Origin: Streptomyces sp. NBC_00775
GTDB lineage: Bacteria; Actinomycetota; Actinomycetes; Streptomycetales; Streptomycetaceae
Reading direction: 5' to 3'
NCBI RefSeq assembly: GCF_036347135.1
Contig: NZ_CP108938.1
Coordinates: forward strand, 2,480,001 to 2,544,000
Length of the DNA stretch: 64,000 nt
Shown: positions 9,880 through 18,313 of the stretch, in pieces
Layout of the letters: the number at the start of each line of letters is the position of its first letter
How positions within the stretch are numbered: position 1 is the stretch's first letter
Notes under the pieces: generated by a model
Databases searched by the model: none
Seen by the model: only the letters and a program-made list of their open reading frames with translations
What the model was told of the DNA's origin: nothing
Program-made: the position numbers and the translations under genes

Positions 9880-10872
9880 ATGCGCACACGAAACTCCGCA
9901 CGCTCCGTACGGCCCGTCCAGGTCCTGGCGGGGATGCTCCTCGCCGCCGCCCTGGCGCTGACGGGCTGCAGCGGTGCCAACGACAGCGCGAGCAGCAGCG
10001 ACGCCGGCGGCGCTGCCGACAAGGCGGCCGCCCAGGACGCCGGGAAGGCCGACCCCGGCGCCGCGGGCAGCAGTCGGGCGAACGGCTCCAAGGCCACCGC
10101 TCCGCCGAAGCTGACCGCGAGCCACATCATCCGCACCGCCTCCCTGACCGTGCAGGTCAAGGACGTGCCCAAGGCCCTGGACGACACCCGCACCACGGCC
10201 GAGAACGCGGGCGGCTACGTCGGCAACGAGACCACCACCCGCGACGGGAAGGGCCACGAGCGCACGCGCGTCGTGCTGCGCGTGCCCACCGAGCGGTACG
10301 ACGAGGTACTCGCCGACCTGGAGGGCGCGGGCAAGGTCATCGAGCGGACGGCCAAGGCACAGGACGTCACCGACCAGGTCGTGGACGTGGACAGCCGCAT
10401 CAAGTCGCAGCGCGCCAGCGTGGCCCGGGTCCGCGAACTCATGGACCGGGCGACCAAGCTCAGCGATGTGGTCACCCTGGAAGGCGAGCTGAGCAGCCGT
10501 GAGTCCGACCTGGAGGCGCTGCTCGCCCAGCAGGCGTCCCTGAAGGACCGCACCAGCCTGGCCACCATCACGCTCTCGCTGTCCGAGACCCCGGTGAAGA
10601 AGGCCGAGAAGAAGGACGACGACCCGGGCTTCGTGGACGCGGTCACGGGCGGCTGGAACGCCTTCGTCACGATGCTGCGCTGGATCGCCATGGCGCTCGG
10701 CGCGATCCTCCCGTTCGCGGCGGGCGCGGCACTGCTCGTGCTGCTGTGGGTACGTCTGGTACTGCCCCGCCTCTCGCGTCGCACAGCACCGGCGACGGCT
10801 CCCGTTCCGGCGACGACGGGCTCGCTGCCCACGGCTCCGCCGGTGTCCGCAGAGGGTGGTGAGGAGGACTGA
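9880..10872 (+). CDS. DUF4349 lipoprotein
   Basis: The N terminus is a lipoprotein signal (RPVQVLAGMLLAAALALTGC; lipobox LTGC, Cys at residue 30), followed by an Ala/Ser/Gly linker and a DUF4349 domain. That domain begins IRTASLTVQVKDVPKALDDTR and contains the block VVLRVPTERYDEVLADLEGAGKVI and a helical coiled region (about 165-225). A single membrane helix near 265-290 (IAMALGAILPFAAGAALLVLLWV) precedes a Pro/Thr-rich cytoplasmic end. The protein therefore looks tethered at both ends of its extracytoplasmic domain. DUF4349 function is unknown; members are common Gram-positive surface lipoproteins. Confidence 0.87.
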   Translation: MRTRNSARSVRPVQVLAGMLLAAALALTGCSGANDSASSSDAGGAADKAAAQDAGKADPGAAGSSRANGSKATAPPKLTASHIIRTASLTVQVKDVPKALDDTRTTAENAGGYVGNETTTRDGKGHERTRVVLRVPTERYDEVLADLEGAGKVIERTAKAQDVTDQVVDVDSRIKSQRASVARVRELMDRATKLSDVVTLEGELSSRESDLEALLAQQASLKDRTSLATITLSLSETPVKKAEKKDDDPGFVDAVTGGWNAFVTMLRWIAMALGAILPFAAGAALLVLLWVRLVLPRLSRRTAPATAPVPATTGSLPTAPPVSAEGGEED

Positions 10873-10899
10873 AATGCCGGGCCCCCGTAGCGTGTTCGT

Positions 10900-12309
10900 A
10901 TGAGCATGAGCCGTACGGGCGGTAAGGACGGGGCCGGGGAACGACTGGTCGTGATCGGCGGTGACGCGGCGGGCATGTCCGCCGCGTCACAGGCACGCCG
11001 GCTGCGGGGGCCGGACGAGCTGGAGATCGTGGCGTTCGAGCGGGGGCACTTCACCTCCTACTCGGCGTGCGGCATCCCGTACTGGGTGGGCGGCGACGTC
11101 CCCGAACGGGACCGGCTGATCGCGCGGACACCCGAGGAGCACCGGGAACGCGCCATCGACCTGCGGATGCGTACGGAGGTCACGGAGATCGACGTCGCGG
11201 GCGCCCGGGTGCGCTCCCGGGACCTCGAATCCGGGGCCGAGGAGTGGACGTCGTACGACAAACTCGTGATCGCGACCGGCGCCCGCCCGATCCGCCCCGA
11301 CCTGCCGGGCGCCGACGCTCCGGGCGTGCACGGTGTGCAGACCCTGGACGACGGCCAGGCCCTCCTGGACACGCTGGCGGCCACGGAGGGCCGTCGCGCG
11401 GTGGTCGTCGGGGCGGGCTACATCGGTGTGGAGATGGCCGAGGCGCTGATCAACCGCGGGTACGAGGTGACGGTCGTCAACCGTGGCAAGGAACCGATGT
11501 CCACGCTCGACCCGGACATGGGCCGCCTGGTGCACACGGCCATGGAGGCCATGGGCATCACCATGGTCGACGACGCCGAGGTCACCAAGATCCTCACCGG
11601 TGAGGACGGCCGGGTCCGCGCGATCGCCACGGAGGACGCCGAGTACCCGGCGGACGTGGTGGTCCTCGGTATCGGCGTACGCCCCGAGACGACGCTCGCC
11701 AAGGCGGCCGGGCTGCCCCTCGGCGAGCACGGCGGGCTGCTCACCGACCTGGCGATGCGGGTGCGTGGGCACGAGAACATCTGGGCGGGCGGCGACTGCG
11801 TCGAGGTGATCGACCTGGTCTCCGGGCGCGAACGGCACATCGCGCTGGGCACGCACGCCAACAAGCACGGGCAGGTCATCGGCTCCAACGTGGGCGGTGG
11901 GTACGCCACGTTCCCCGGCGTCGTCGGCACGGCGGTGAGCAAGGTCTGCGACCTGGAGATCGCCCGCACCGGGCTCCGCGAGAAGGACGCTCACAGGGCG
12001 GGCCTCCAGTTCGAGACCGTCACCATCGAGTCGACCAGCCGCGCCGGCTACTACCCGAACGCCGCCCTCATGACCGTGAAAATGCTCGCCGAACGCCGCA
12101 CGGGCCGCCTCCTCGGCGTCCAGATCGTCGGCCGCGAGGGCGCCGCGAAACGCGTCGACATCGCCGCGGTGGCCCTGACCGCGGGCATGACGGTGGAACA
12201 GATGACGGCCTTGGACCTGGGCTACGCGCCCCCGTTCTCACCTGTGTGGGACCCCGTGCTGGTCGCGGCCCGCAAGGCGGTAGCAAAGGTACGTAAAAAC
12301 GCCGGGTAA
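10900..12309 (+). CDS. FAD-dependent pyridine nucleotide-disulfide oxidoreductase, CoA-disulfide reductase/NADH oxidase-like
   Basis: A 469-residue flavoprotein of the single-cysteine class. FAD motif VVIGGDAAGMSAASQARR is at about 13-30. The active-site segment FTSYSACGIPYWVGG carries the conserved Cys of CoA-disulfide reductases and NADH oxidases. An NAD(P)H motif VVVGAGYIGVEMAEAL lies near 170, and the C-terminal dimerisation domain contains FSPVWDPV. It probably reduces a low-molecular-weight disulfide or persulfide, or O2. It follows the DUF4349 gene by 27 bases and may be co-transcribed. An interspersed palindrome lies just past its stop and may terminate it. Confidence 0.85.
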   Translation: MSMSRTGGKDGAGERLVVIGGDAAGMSAASQARRLRGPDELEIVAFERGHFTSYSACGIPYWVGGDVPERDRLIARTPEEHRERAIDLRMRTEVTEIDVAGARVRSRDLESGAEEWTSYDKLVIATGARPIRPDLPGADAPGVHGVQTLDDGQALLDTLAATEGRRAVVVGAGYIGVEMAEALINRGYEVTVVNRGKEPMSTLDPDMGRLVHTAMEAMGITMVDDAEVTKILTGEDGRVRAIATEDAEYPADVVVLGIGVRPETTLAKAAGLPLGEHGGLLTDLAMRVRGHENIWAGGDCVEVIDLVSGRERHIALGTHANKHGQVIGSNVGGGYATFPGVVGTAVSKVCDLEIARTGLREKDAHRAGLQFETVTIESTSRAGYYPNAALMTVKMLAERRTGRLLGVQIVGREGAAKRVDIAAVALTAGMTVEQMTALDLGYAPPFSPVWDPVLVAARKAVAKVRKNAG

Positions 12310-12314
12310 CAGGA

Positions 12315-12331
12315 GCGCCCCAAAGGGGCGC
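12315..12331. repeat. interspersed palindromic repeat, copy a
   Basis: GCGCCCC-AAA-GGGGCGC followed by GGGGAACTGCGCGACCAGCC, just after the flavoenzyme stop and before a convergent gene. Same family as copies b to g; likely also a terminator. Confidence 0.7.
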
Positions 12332-12397
12332 GGGGAACTGCGCGACCAGCCACACACAACCGGCAGCCAACACTCGACCCCAGCCCCCGCGGCGCGA

Positions 12398-12730
12398 CTA
12401 CGCCGACTCGTGCCCGGCGCTCCCATTGATCCGGTCGATCGCCTGCCGGGCCTGCTCGGCAGGCGGCCGCGCCGGCAGCGACGAGACCGACGCCGGCGCC
12501 ACAACCGCCGGAGGCGCCTGCGCCGGCTTCGCATGGGCCGCCGACCGGGCGGACCGCAACCGATGGCTGACGGCCTCGTCAAGCGTCACCGGCCGCTGCA
12601 TCCGCGCCGCGAGGCGTCCCGCCTCCTGGCCGAGCGCGGCGACGTCCTCCCACGGGAGGTGCAGCACCAGGGCGATTTCCGCCTCGCCGTCGGGCAGGGC
12701 ATGCATCGGAGGAGTAACTCGGTCGTTCAT
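12398..12730 (-). CDS. small conserved hypothetical protein
   Basis: A 110-residue protein from ATG 12730 (MNDRVTPPMHALPDGEAEIALVLHLPWED); an in-frame start at 12745 would add five residues. The first ~65 residues look structured, including WEDVAALGQEAGRLAARMQRPVTLDEAVSHRLR. The remainder is Pro/Ala-rich with a short conserved-looking end (EQARQAIDRINGSAGHESA). There is no membrane segment and no cysteine. I do not recognise the family. It is convergent with the flavoenzyme gene and divergent from the rhomboid gene. The strong amphipathic coding pattern and GC-rich third positions support a real gene. Confidence 0.6.
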   Translation of the reverse strand: MNDRVTPPMHALPDGEAEIALVLHLPWEDVAALGQEAGRLAARMQRPVTLDEAVSHRLRSARSAAHAKPAQAPPAVVAPASVSSLPARPPAEQARQAIDRINGSAGHESA

Positions 12731-12850
12731 CGCCTGTGTCCTCACGTCTTCCTCGCGTCGCGTCTTCGTCGCGGCGCGGGCGGTTGAGGAGACATACGCA
12801 CGAGGGGATGTCGGCGTTCAGCGACGGCGCGTCGAGGGCACTAATTCCTT

Positions 12851-13669
12851 GTGGTCATCCCCGTCCATGACGTGAACCCGGTACGGCGCACGCCCTATGT
12901 GACGTACGCGCTGATCGCCGCGAATGTTCTCGTATTCCTCTACACCCCCGGCATAGCCGGATCGGTGGCAGGGGACAGCGCCCTGTCGCAGCTGTGCCAC
13001 CTCCACGCGTTCCTGGACCACTACGCCGCGGTGCCACAGGAGTTGATCCACCATCAGCTGCCCCGGACGGTGCCCACGGGCGAGGTCGGCGCCGGGCCGC
13101 GGGGAACCGGCTGTGTGGTCGGCCCGCCGGGCTACGACAAGTCGCCGCCGCTGTCGGTGTTCACGGCGATGTTCCTGCACGGGAGTTGGCTGCATCTGCT
13201 GGGCAACATGCTGTTCCTGCTGATCTTCGGCAACAACATCGAGGACCGTATGGGGCATGTGCGGTTCACGCTGTTCTACGTGGCCTGCGGCTACGCGGCC
13301 GGATACGGCTTCGCGCTCCTCAACGACACCTCGTCCGACCCGCTGATCGGCGCCTCGGGAGCGATCGCCGGGGTCCTCGGCGCCTATCTGGTGCTCTATC
13401 CGAAGGCCAGGGTCTGGGTTCTGGTCCCGTTCCTGGTCTTCCTGCCGCTGCGGCTGCCCGCGTGGATCGTGCTGGGCTTCTGGTTCGTGCTCCAGGCCGT
13501 GTACTCGTCCGGCAGCGGAGTCTCGACCGCGGGAACGGTGGCGTACTCGGCGCACGTGGTCGGCTTCCTCGCGGGCATGCTGCTCGCCTGGCCGCTGCGC
13601 CCGGGCACCCCGCCCCCACCGGAACCGCGCCGCCTGCTGTGGGGCAGGCAGGCGCGGCACAGCTGGTGA
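12851..13669 (+). CDS. rhomboid-family intramembrane serine protease
   Basis: Start is GTG 12851 (VIPVHDVNPVRRTPYVTY). Six membrane spans are visible, with the classic elements: WLHLLGNMLFLLIFGNNIEDRMG in the second span, the catalytic serine motif LIGASGAIAGVLGAYL, and the catalytic histidine in AYSAHVVGFLAGMLL. The loop between spans 1 and 2 is long (about 75 residues) with two cysteines. Rhomboids cleave membrane-anchored proteins within or near the bilayer; the substrate is unknown. A basic/proline-rich C terminus follows. The stop lies four bases from the convergent hemE stop. Confidence 0.93.
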   Translation: MVIPVHDVNPVRRTPYVTYALIAANVLVFLYTPGIAGSVAGDSALSQLCHLHAFLDHYAAVPQELIHHQLPRTVPTGEVGAGPRGTGCVVGPPGYDKSPPLSVFTAMFLHGSWLHLLGNMLFLLIFGNNIEDRMGHVRFTLFYVACGYAAGYGFALLNDTSSDPLIGASGAIAGVLGAYLVLYPKARVWVLVPFLVFLPLRLPAWIVLGFWFVLQAVYSSGSGVSTAGTVAYSAHVVGFLAGMLLAWPLRPGTPPPPEPRRLLWGRQARHSW

Positions 13670-13673
13670 GGCG

Positions 13674-14741
13674 TCAGCGGGCCGTGCGCTCGTGGACGTA
13701 CTCCGCGAGCCGGGTCAGCGCGTCCGGGTCGGTGGTCGGCGGGACGCCGTGGCCGAGGTTGAAGACATGGCCTTCGAGACCGGCGGCGGCGTCGAGCACC
13801 TCGCGGGTCTTCGTCTCCACGGCCTCGGTCGAGGAGAACAGGACGGCCGGGTCGAGGTTGCCCTGGAGCGCCTTGCCGGGGCCGACGCGGCGGGCGGCCT
13901 CGTCGAGCGGGACACGCCAGTCGACGCCTACCACGTCGGCGCCCGCCTCGCCCATGAGGCCGAGCAGCTCACCGGTGCCGACACCGAAGTGGATGCGCGG
14001 GACGCCGTACCCGGCGACGGACTCGAAGACCTTGGCCGACGCCGGCATCACCGAGCGGCGGTAGTCGGCCGGGGCCAGGGCGCCGACCCAGGAGTCGAAG
14101 AGCTGGACGGCACTGGCGCCCGCCTCGATCTGCACCTTCAGGAACGCGGAGGTGATCTCGGCGAGCCGGTCGAGCAGGTCGGCCCACAGCTGCGGGTCGC
14201 CGTACATGAGCGCCTTGGTGTGCTCGTGGTTCTTGGACGGACCGCCCTCCACGAGGTAGCTCGCGAGGGTGAAAGGCGCGCCCGCGAAACCGATGAGCGG
14301 AGTGGAGCCGAGCTCGGCCGTCAGCAGCTTGATCGCCTCGGTGACGTACGACACGTCGTCGGGGGTCAGGTCGCGCAGCTGGGCGAGGTCGGCGCGGGTG
14401 CGGATCGGGTTCTCGACGACCGGGCCGACGCCCGGCTTGATGTCGAGGTCGATGCCGATGGCCTTCAGCGGGACCACGATGTCGCTGAAGTAGATCGCCG
14501 CGTCCACGTTGTGCCGGCGCACGGGCTGGAGCGTGATCTCGGTGACCAGCTCGGGCCGTGTGCACGATTCCAGCATGGGGATGCCCTCGCGCACCTTGAG
14601 GTACTCGGGCAGCGAGCGACCGGCCTGCCGCATGAACCACACCGGCGTGTGCGGCACGGGCTCGCGCCTGCACGCCTTGAGGAAGGCGGACTCGTACGTG
14701 GCGGTCGGCGGCTGGCCGGAAGGGCCGTGGTTATCACTCAC
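13674..14741 (-). CDS. hemE: uroporphyrinogen III decarboxylase
   Basis: HemE removes four acetate carboxyls from uroporphyrinogen III to give coproporphyrinogen III, which feeds hemY and hemQ in this window. The 355-residue length is typical. Signature blocks are PVWFMRQAGRSLPEY near the N terminus (substrate Arg), FSDIVVPLKAIGIDLDI, GFAGAPFTLASYLVEGGPSK and FNLGHGVPP near the end. I placed the start at GTG 14741 (VSDNHGPSG). The open frame extends upstream, but that part is not HemE-like, and GGGAG lies about 12 bases before the GTG. The gene is divergent from DUF3000. Confidence 0.95.
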   Translation of the reverse strand: MSDNHGPSGQPPTATYESAFLKACRREPVPHTPVWFMRQAGRSLPEYLKVREGIPMLESCTRPELVTEITLQPVRRHNVDAAIYFSDIVVPLKAIGIDLDIKPGVGPVVENPIRTRADLAQLRDLTPDDVSYVTEAIKLLTAELGSTPLIGFAGAPFTLASYLVEGGPSKNHEHTKALMYGDPQLWADLLDRLAEITSAFLKVQIEAGASAVQLFDSWVGALAPADYRRSVMPASAKVFESVAGYGVPRIHFGVGTGELLGLMGEAGADVVGVDWRVPLDEAARRVGPGKALQGNLDPAVLFSSTEAVETKTREVLDAAAGLEGHVFNLGHGVPPTTDPDALTRLAEYVHERTAR

Positions 14742-14787
14742 GACGCAAAGTCTCCCACGCCGCACAGACAACCAGGCCCGGGGGCAG

Positions 14788-14809
14788 CCGCGCCCCGAAA
14801 GGGGCGCGG
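14788..14809. repeat. interspersed palindromic repeat, copy b
   Basis: CCGCGCCCC-GAAA-GGGGCGCGG followed by GGCTGTGACA, in the divergent gap between hemE and the DUF3000 gene. Unlike the other copies it is not at a 3' end. The next ~200 bases show nothing else I can name. Confidence 0.65.
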
Positions 14810-15008
14810 GGCTGTGACACTGTGCGGCTCCGCCGCGTGGGCGCGAGCAACCCACAACTACCTGCGGCCGCCGTAGAAGCGAACAACCCACGGCGAACTC
14901 GCGAACGACCACCCACAGTCACGGTCACGAACACGGCGAAACCAACCCGTTCCCGCCGAACCGCCGGAGGCAGGGGTGTCTCTCCCTGCGCAAAGGCTCC
15001 GTTCCCCT

Positions 15009-15014
15009 TAATCT
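15009..15014 (+). promoter_or_regulatory. possible -10 box for leaderless DUF3000 mRNA
   Basis: TAATCT ends seven bases before ATG 15022, the spacing expected when transcription starts at or next to the start codon, and no Shine-Dalgarno is present. No clear -35 is seen. Confidence 0.3.
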
Positions 15015-15021
15015 TCCCCGC

Positions 15022-15690
15022 ATGGCTGCGGCTCAGGGACGACTGTCGGACGGCGCTGGCGGAATGGACGATTCGAAGGAGGGGGACCGCAATGCGATGG
15101 AGACGGCTCCGCCGCCCTTCCGGGCCGCCGTCGACGCGCTGAGGGCCGCGCGGCTGCGGCCGGAGATCGAGATCGACCCGACGCGCCCACCACAGCGCCT
15201 GGCCCCGTACGCGTACGCGCTGGAGGCCGCGGTCGTCGCGGACGACGAGGATCTGGCCGACGGCCGTCTCGTGCTGCTGCACGACCCGGCGGGACACGAC
15301 GCCTGGCAGGGCTCCTTCCGCCTGGTGACCCTGGTCCGCGCGGAGCTGGAGCCGGAGATGGCCGCCGACCCGCTGCTCCCCGAGGTCTGCTGGTCATGGC
15401 TGACTGGCGCGCTCCAGGCCCGTGGTCTGTCGTACGGCGAACCGAGCGGCACCGTCACGCGCGCGAGCTCGCACTACTTCGGCGGCCTCGCGGAGCGCCC
15501 GGCCGCCTCCCAGATCGAGATCCGGGCGTCGTGGACACCGCGCGAGGGCCTGGGCGATGTCCCGGACACCGCCGCGCACCTCGCGGCATGGTGCGACCTG
15601 CTGTGCCAGATCGCCGGGCTCCCGCCGGTGAACCCGGGCGACGCGTCGGTGGTCTCCCTTCCGCAGCGCCGCGGCCCGCAGTCGCGCTGA
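15022..15690 (+). CDS. DUF3000 family protein
   Basis: A 222-residue soluble protein matching the actinobacterial DUF3000 pattern: FRAAVDALRAARLRPEI, LAPYAYALEAAV, a central LLHDPAGHDAWQGSFRLVTLVRAELEPEMA, EVCWSWLTGAL, and SHYFGGLAERPAASQIEIRASWTP. Function is unknown, though its place between hemE and whiI is conserved, as I remember it, in Streptomyces. No Shine-Dalgarno precedes ATG 15022. A TAATCT box ends seven bases before it, so the mRNA may be leaderless. ATG 15064 is an alternative start. Confidence 0.85.
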   Translation: MAAAQGRLSDGAGGMDDSKEGDRNAMETAPPPFRAAVDALRAARLRPEIEIDPTRPPQRLAPYAYALEAAVVADDEDLADGRLVLLHDPAGHDAWQGSFRLVTLVRAELEPEMAADPLLPEVCWSWLTGALQARGLSYGEPSGTVTRASSHYFGGLAERPAASQIEIRASWTPREGLGDVPDTAAHLAAWCDLLCQIAGLPPVNPGDASVVSLPQRRGPQSR

Positions 15691-15703
15691 TTCCGCCTGG
15701 TTC

Positions 15704-15735
15704 CCGCGGGCCCGCCCTGGGTCCGCGGGCCCGCC
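15704..15735. terminator. repeated palindromic CCGCGGGCCCGCC after DUF3000 gene
   Basis: The 13-mer CCGCGGGCCCGCC occurs at 15704-15716 and again at 15723-15735, just after the DUF3000 stop. Each contains the palindrome GCGGGCCCGC, and the two copies can also pair with each other. Likely a terminator. Confidence 0.4.
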
Positions 15736-15816
15736 ATGCCCTGCCCACGGTCCCGCCGAACCGGCCGGCCGGCACGCCGACTCGCGCACCTCATTACCGG
15801 TCCTTACCGGTTCTTT

Positions 15817-15848
15817 GTCGATACGACCACTTTCGGCCGCGTATCGAC
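15817..15848. promoter_or_regulatory. 9-bp inverted repeat upstream of whiI
   Basis: GTCGATACG (15817-15825) and CGTATCGAC (15840-15848) are perfect inverted arms with a 14-base spacer, about 90 bases before the candidate whiI promoter. The local sequence is unusually AT-rich. It could be a binding site for a developmental regulator; which one is unknown. Confidence 0.45.
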
Positions 15849-15933
15849 GTCGAGCGACTCGGTTCGATCTTCGGATGATCGATCGCGTGTCCGAATTGCA
15901 CGGATTGTTACTCACCAAATCGTGATCATTCTC

Positions 15934-15961
15934 TAAAGGAGGACGGGTTTAGTGCCGAAGA
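15934..15961 (+). promoter_or_regulatory. candidate sigma-WhiG promoter of whiI
   Basis: TAAA at 15934-15937 is followed after exactly 16 bases by GCCGAAGA at 15954-15961. The sigma-WhiG consensus is TAAA-N15/16-GCCGATAA, so the -35 is perfect and the -10 matches 6 of 8. whiI is a known sigma-WhiG target in S. coelicolor. The leader to GTG 16040 would be about 70 bases. Confidence 0.7.
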
Positions 15962-16039
15962 GGTCTGTGACCTTGAAAGCACGGTTCGTCCCCGGCTTCA
16001 TCCCCAGAGCCGGTACCGTCCCGCACCCCAGGAGGCCTG

Positions 16040-16702
16040 GTGTCCGTTCTCCTCGAGCAGCCCGCAAGCCTGGTCGCCTACCGCCCGAACAAGCCGACCG
16101 CCATGGTGGTCGTGGCCGACCCCCGGGTCCGCTCCACCGTCACCCGCCATTTGTGGGCGCTCGGAGTGCGCGACGTCATCGAGGCGTCGTCCGTCGCGGA
16201 GGCCCGTCCCCGAATCGGCAACCCGCGCGACATCTGTGTCGCCGATGTCCACCTGCCGGATGGTTCCGGCCTCACCCTCCTTTCCGAGACCAGAGCCGCC
16301 GGCTGGCCCAATGGCCTGGCCCTCTCCGCCGCCGACGACATCGGTGCCGTGCGCAACGCCCTCGCGGGCGGCGTCAAGGGCTACGTCGTCACCGGCACCC
16401 GTACGAACGTCGGCCTCCCCACCCGGCCGGGCGCCGCGCCCATCGGCTCGGCCGCAGCCCGTATGCACCGCCGCCCCCCGGGTGCCCCGAGCCACCCGGG
16501 CGGCTACCGCGAGCTGTCCGGCCGTGAGGTCGAGGTGCTCCGCCTGGTCGCGGAGGGCCAGTCGAACAAGGCCATCGGCGTCTCCATGGGCCTGTCCGCA
16601 CTGACCGTCAAGAGCCACCTCGCCCGCATCGCCCGCAAGCTCGGCACGGGCGACCGCGCCGGGATGGTGGCGGTGGCCCTGCGCACCGGGATCATCCACT
16701 AA
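16040..16702 (+). CDS. whiI: WhiI, orphan atypical response regulator of sporulation
   Basis: A 220-residue protein with a degenerate receiver domain (residues ~12-130) and a LuxR/NarL-type helix-turn-helix at the C terminus (ELSGREVEVLRLVAEGQSNKAIGVSMGLSALTVKSHLARIARKLG). The receiver keeps an Asp in ICVADVHLPDGSG, but the usual acidic pair is reduced to AD (MVVVADPR) and the conserved Lys is replaced after GYVVTG. This matches an unphosphorylated WhiI-type regulator needed late in aerial-hypha septation. No kinase is adjacent. Start GTG 16040 has AGGAGG at 16030-16035. A candidate sigma-WhiG promoter lies at 15934-15961. Confidence 0.88.
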   Translation: MSVLLEQPASLVAYRPNKPTAMVVVADPRVRSTVTRHLWALGVRDVIEASSVAEARPRIGNPRDICVADVHLPDGSGLTLLSETRAAGWPNGLALSAADDIGAVRNALAGGVKGYVVTGTRTNVGLPTRPGAAPIGSAAARMHRRPPGAPSHPGGYRELSGREVEVLRLVAEGQSNKAIGVSMGLSALTVKSHLARIARKLGTGDRAGMVAVALRTGIIH

Positions 16703-16854
16703 GCCCACACTGAGCCCACACCGAGTCCACTTGGCCCAGCCGGGCCCCGTGACCTGTGAGCCCGCCGAAACCACCGATTCCGCCGACCCCGCACCCCGTC
16801 CCCACCGACCGTGAACCGGATCTTTCACTGACCTGACTGGTTTACGACCCTCAG

Positions 16855-16888
16855 ACGCCCGTCGACGGAACGTTCCGTCGGCGGGCGT
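16855..16888. terminator. 34-bp palindrome between whiI and rnd
   Basis: A near-perfect palindrome (one mismatch pair) centred at 16871.5 with an 18-bp perfect core CGACGGAACGTTCCGTCG at 16863-16880. It ends 26 bases before the rnd start. It could terminate whiI or act as an operator for rnd. Confidence 0.5.
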
Positions 16889-16914
16889 TGTCCATACACA
16901 GATACCCTTGACAG

Positions 16915-18201
16915 GTGACCGACGCCCAAGAGACCGCAGCAGACAGCTCACTGCGAACCACCGGAGGCGCCCCTCCGGACGACGTCGAACCGGCGCCGAT
17001 CCCTTTGCTTGAGCCCCGAGACGGCATTCCGCCCGTGATCGCCGACGAAGCCTCGCTCGCCGAGGTGATCGCCGCCTTCGCCGCCGGATCCGGCCCCGTC
17101 GCCGTGGACGCCGAACGCGCGTCCGGGTACCGATACGGCCAGCGCGCCTATCTGGTGCAGCTGCGCCGCGAGGGCGCGGGCACCGCGCTCATCGACCCCG
17201 TCGCCTGCCCCGACCTCTCCGGCCTCGGCGAGGCCATCTCCGGAGTCGAGTGGGTGCTGCACGCCGCCACCCAGGACCTGCCCTGTCTCCGCGAGATAGG
17301 CATGGTGCCGACGCGGCTCTTCGACACCGAGCTGGCCGGACGCCTGGCCGGGTTCCCCCGGGTGGGCCTCGGCGCGATGGTCGAGAGCGTGCTCGGCTTC
17401 GTACTGGAGAAGGGGCACTCCGCGGTCGACTGGTCGACGCGTCCGCTGCCCGAGCCGTGGCTGCGCTATGCCGCGCTCGACGTGGAGCTGCTCGTCGACC
17501 TGCGCGACGCCCTGGAGAAGGAGCTCGACCGGCAGGGCAAGCTGGACTGGGCCCGGCAGGAGTTCGACGCGATCGCGCAGGCCGAGCCCGCGCCACCGCG
17601 CAAGGACCCCTGGCGCCGTACGTCCGGGATGCACAAGGTGCGCCGCCGCCGGCAGATGGCGGTCGTACGGGAGCTGTGGGAGGCCCGGGACCGGATCGCG
17701 CAGCGCCGCGACATCTCGCCGGGCAAGGTGCTCGGGGACGCGGCCATTGTGGAGGCCGCGCTCTCTGTTCCGGTCAACGTGCAGGCGCTCGCCGCGCTGA
17801 ACGGGTTCGGACACCGCATGGGGCGGCGCCAGCTGGAGCAGTGGCAGGCCGCCGTGGATCGCGCGAAGGCGCTGCCGGACTCCGAGCTGCCGCAGCCGGG
17901 GCAGCCCGTCACCGGGCCTCCGCCGCCGCGAGCCTGGGCCGACAAGGACCCGGCCGCCGCGGCTCGGCTGTCCGCCGCGCGGGCCGCCGTGTCGGCGCTG
18001 GCCGAGGAGCTCAACATGCCTCAGGAGAACCTGATCACTCCGGACACGGTGCGGAGGGTCTGCTGGGAGCCGCCGGGTTCGCTGGACTCGGGGGCCGTGG
18101 CTGCCGCGCTTGCCGGGTACGGGGCGCGGGCTTGGCAGGTTGAGCTGGTTGCTCCGGTGCTGGTTGCTGCGCTGGCTGTGAAGGGTGCCTCGGCTCCGTA
18201 G
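16915..18201 (+). CDS. rnd: ribonuclease D (DEDD exonuclease with HRDC domain)
   Basis: A 428-residue 3'-5' exoribonuclease acting on tRNA and other structured RNA precursors. The DEDD motifs are present: VAVDAERASGYRYGQRAYLVQL (Exo I, near residue 60), WVLHAATQDLPCL (Exo II, near 112) and LRYAALDVELLVDLRDAL (Exo III, near 185). An HRDC nucleic-acid-binding domain follows (KVRRRRQMAVVRELWEARDRIAQRRDISPGKVL), then a Pro/Ala linker and a helical C terminus. Start is GTG 16915; the TTGACA just before it is too close to serve as a -35 for this start. The mannoside cassette begins just after this gene. Confidence 0.93.
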   Translation: MTDAQETAADSSLRTTGGAPPDDVEPAPIPLLEPRDGIPPVIADEASLAEVIAAFAAGSGPVAVDAERASGYRYGQRAYLVQLRREGAGTALIDPVACPDLSGLGEAISGVEWVLHAATQDLPCLREIGMVPTRLFDTELAGRLAGFPRVGLGAMVESVLGFVLEKGHSAVDWSTRPLPEPWLRYAALDVELLVDLRDALEKELDRQGKLDWARQEFDAIAQAEPAPPRKDPWRRTSGMHKVRRRRQMAVVRELWEARDRIAQRRDISPGKVLGDAAIVEAALSVPVNVQALAALNGFGHRMGRRQLEQWQAAVDRAKALPDSELPQPGQPVTGPPPPRAWADKDPAAAARLSAARAAVSALAEELNMPQENLITPDTVRRVCWEPPGSLDSGAVAAALAGYGARAWQVELVAPVLVAALAVKGASAP

Positions 18202-18280
18202 GGGGGTCTGACGTACGGCGGGTGCGGGTTGTCTGTGGCTGGTCGCGCCCACGCGGCGGAGCCGCATATGTCACAGCCCC

Positions 18281-18298
18281 GCGCCCCTTAAGGGGCGC
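18281..18298. repeat. interspersed palindromic repeat, copy c (left border of mannoside cassette)
   Basis: GCGCCCCTTAAGGGGCGC, an 18-bp perfect palindrome preceded by TGTGGCTGGTCGCGC about 30 bases earlier. It lies between rnd and the convergent permease gene and is identical to copy d. Confidence 0.75.
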
Positions 18299-18313
18299 TG
18301 CCTCACCCGGCGG

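Noticed and set aside
15952..16527. open frame from GTG 15952 with AGGAGG upstream
   Set aside because: It overlaps whiI out of frame, translation is Arg/Pro-rich without a domain, and the AGGAGG lies within the predicted promoter spacer, so it would not be in the mRNA leader.
16908..16913. TTGACA as a -35 box of rnd
   Set aside because: It directly precedes the GTG start, so any transcript from it would begin inside the gene.
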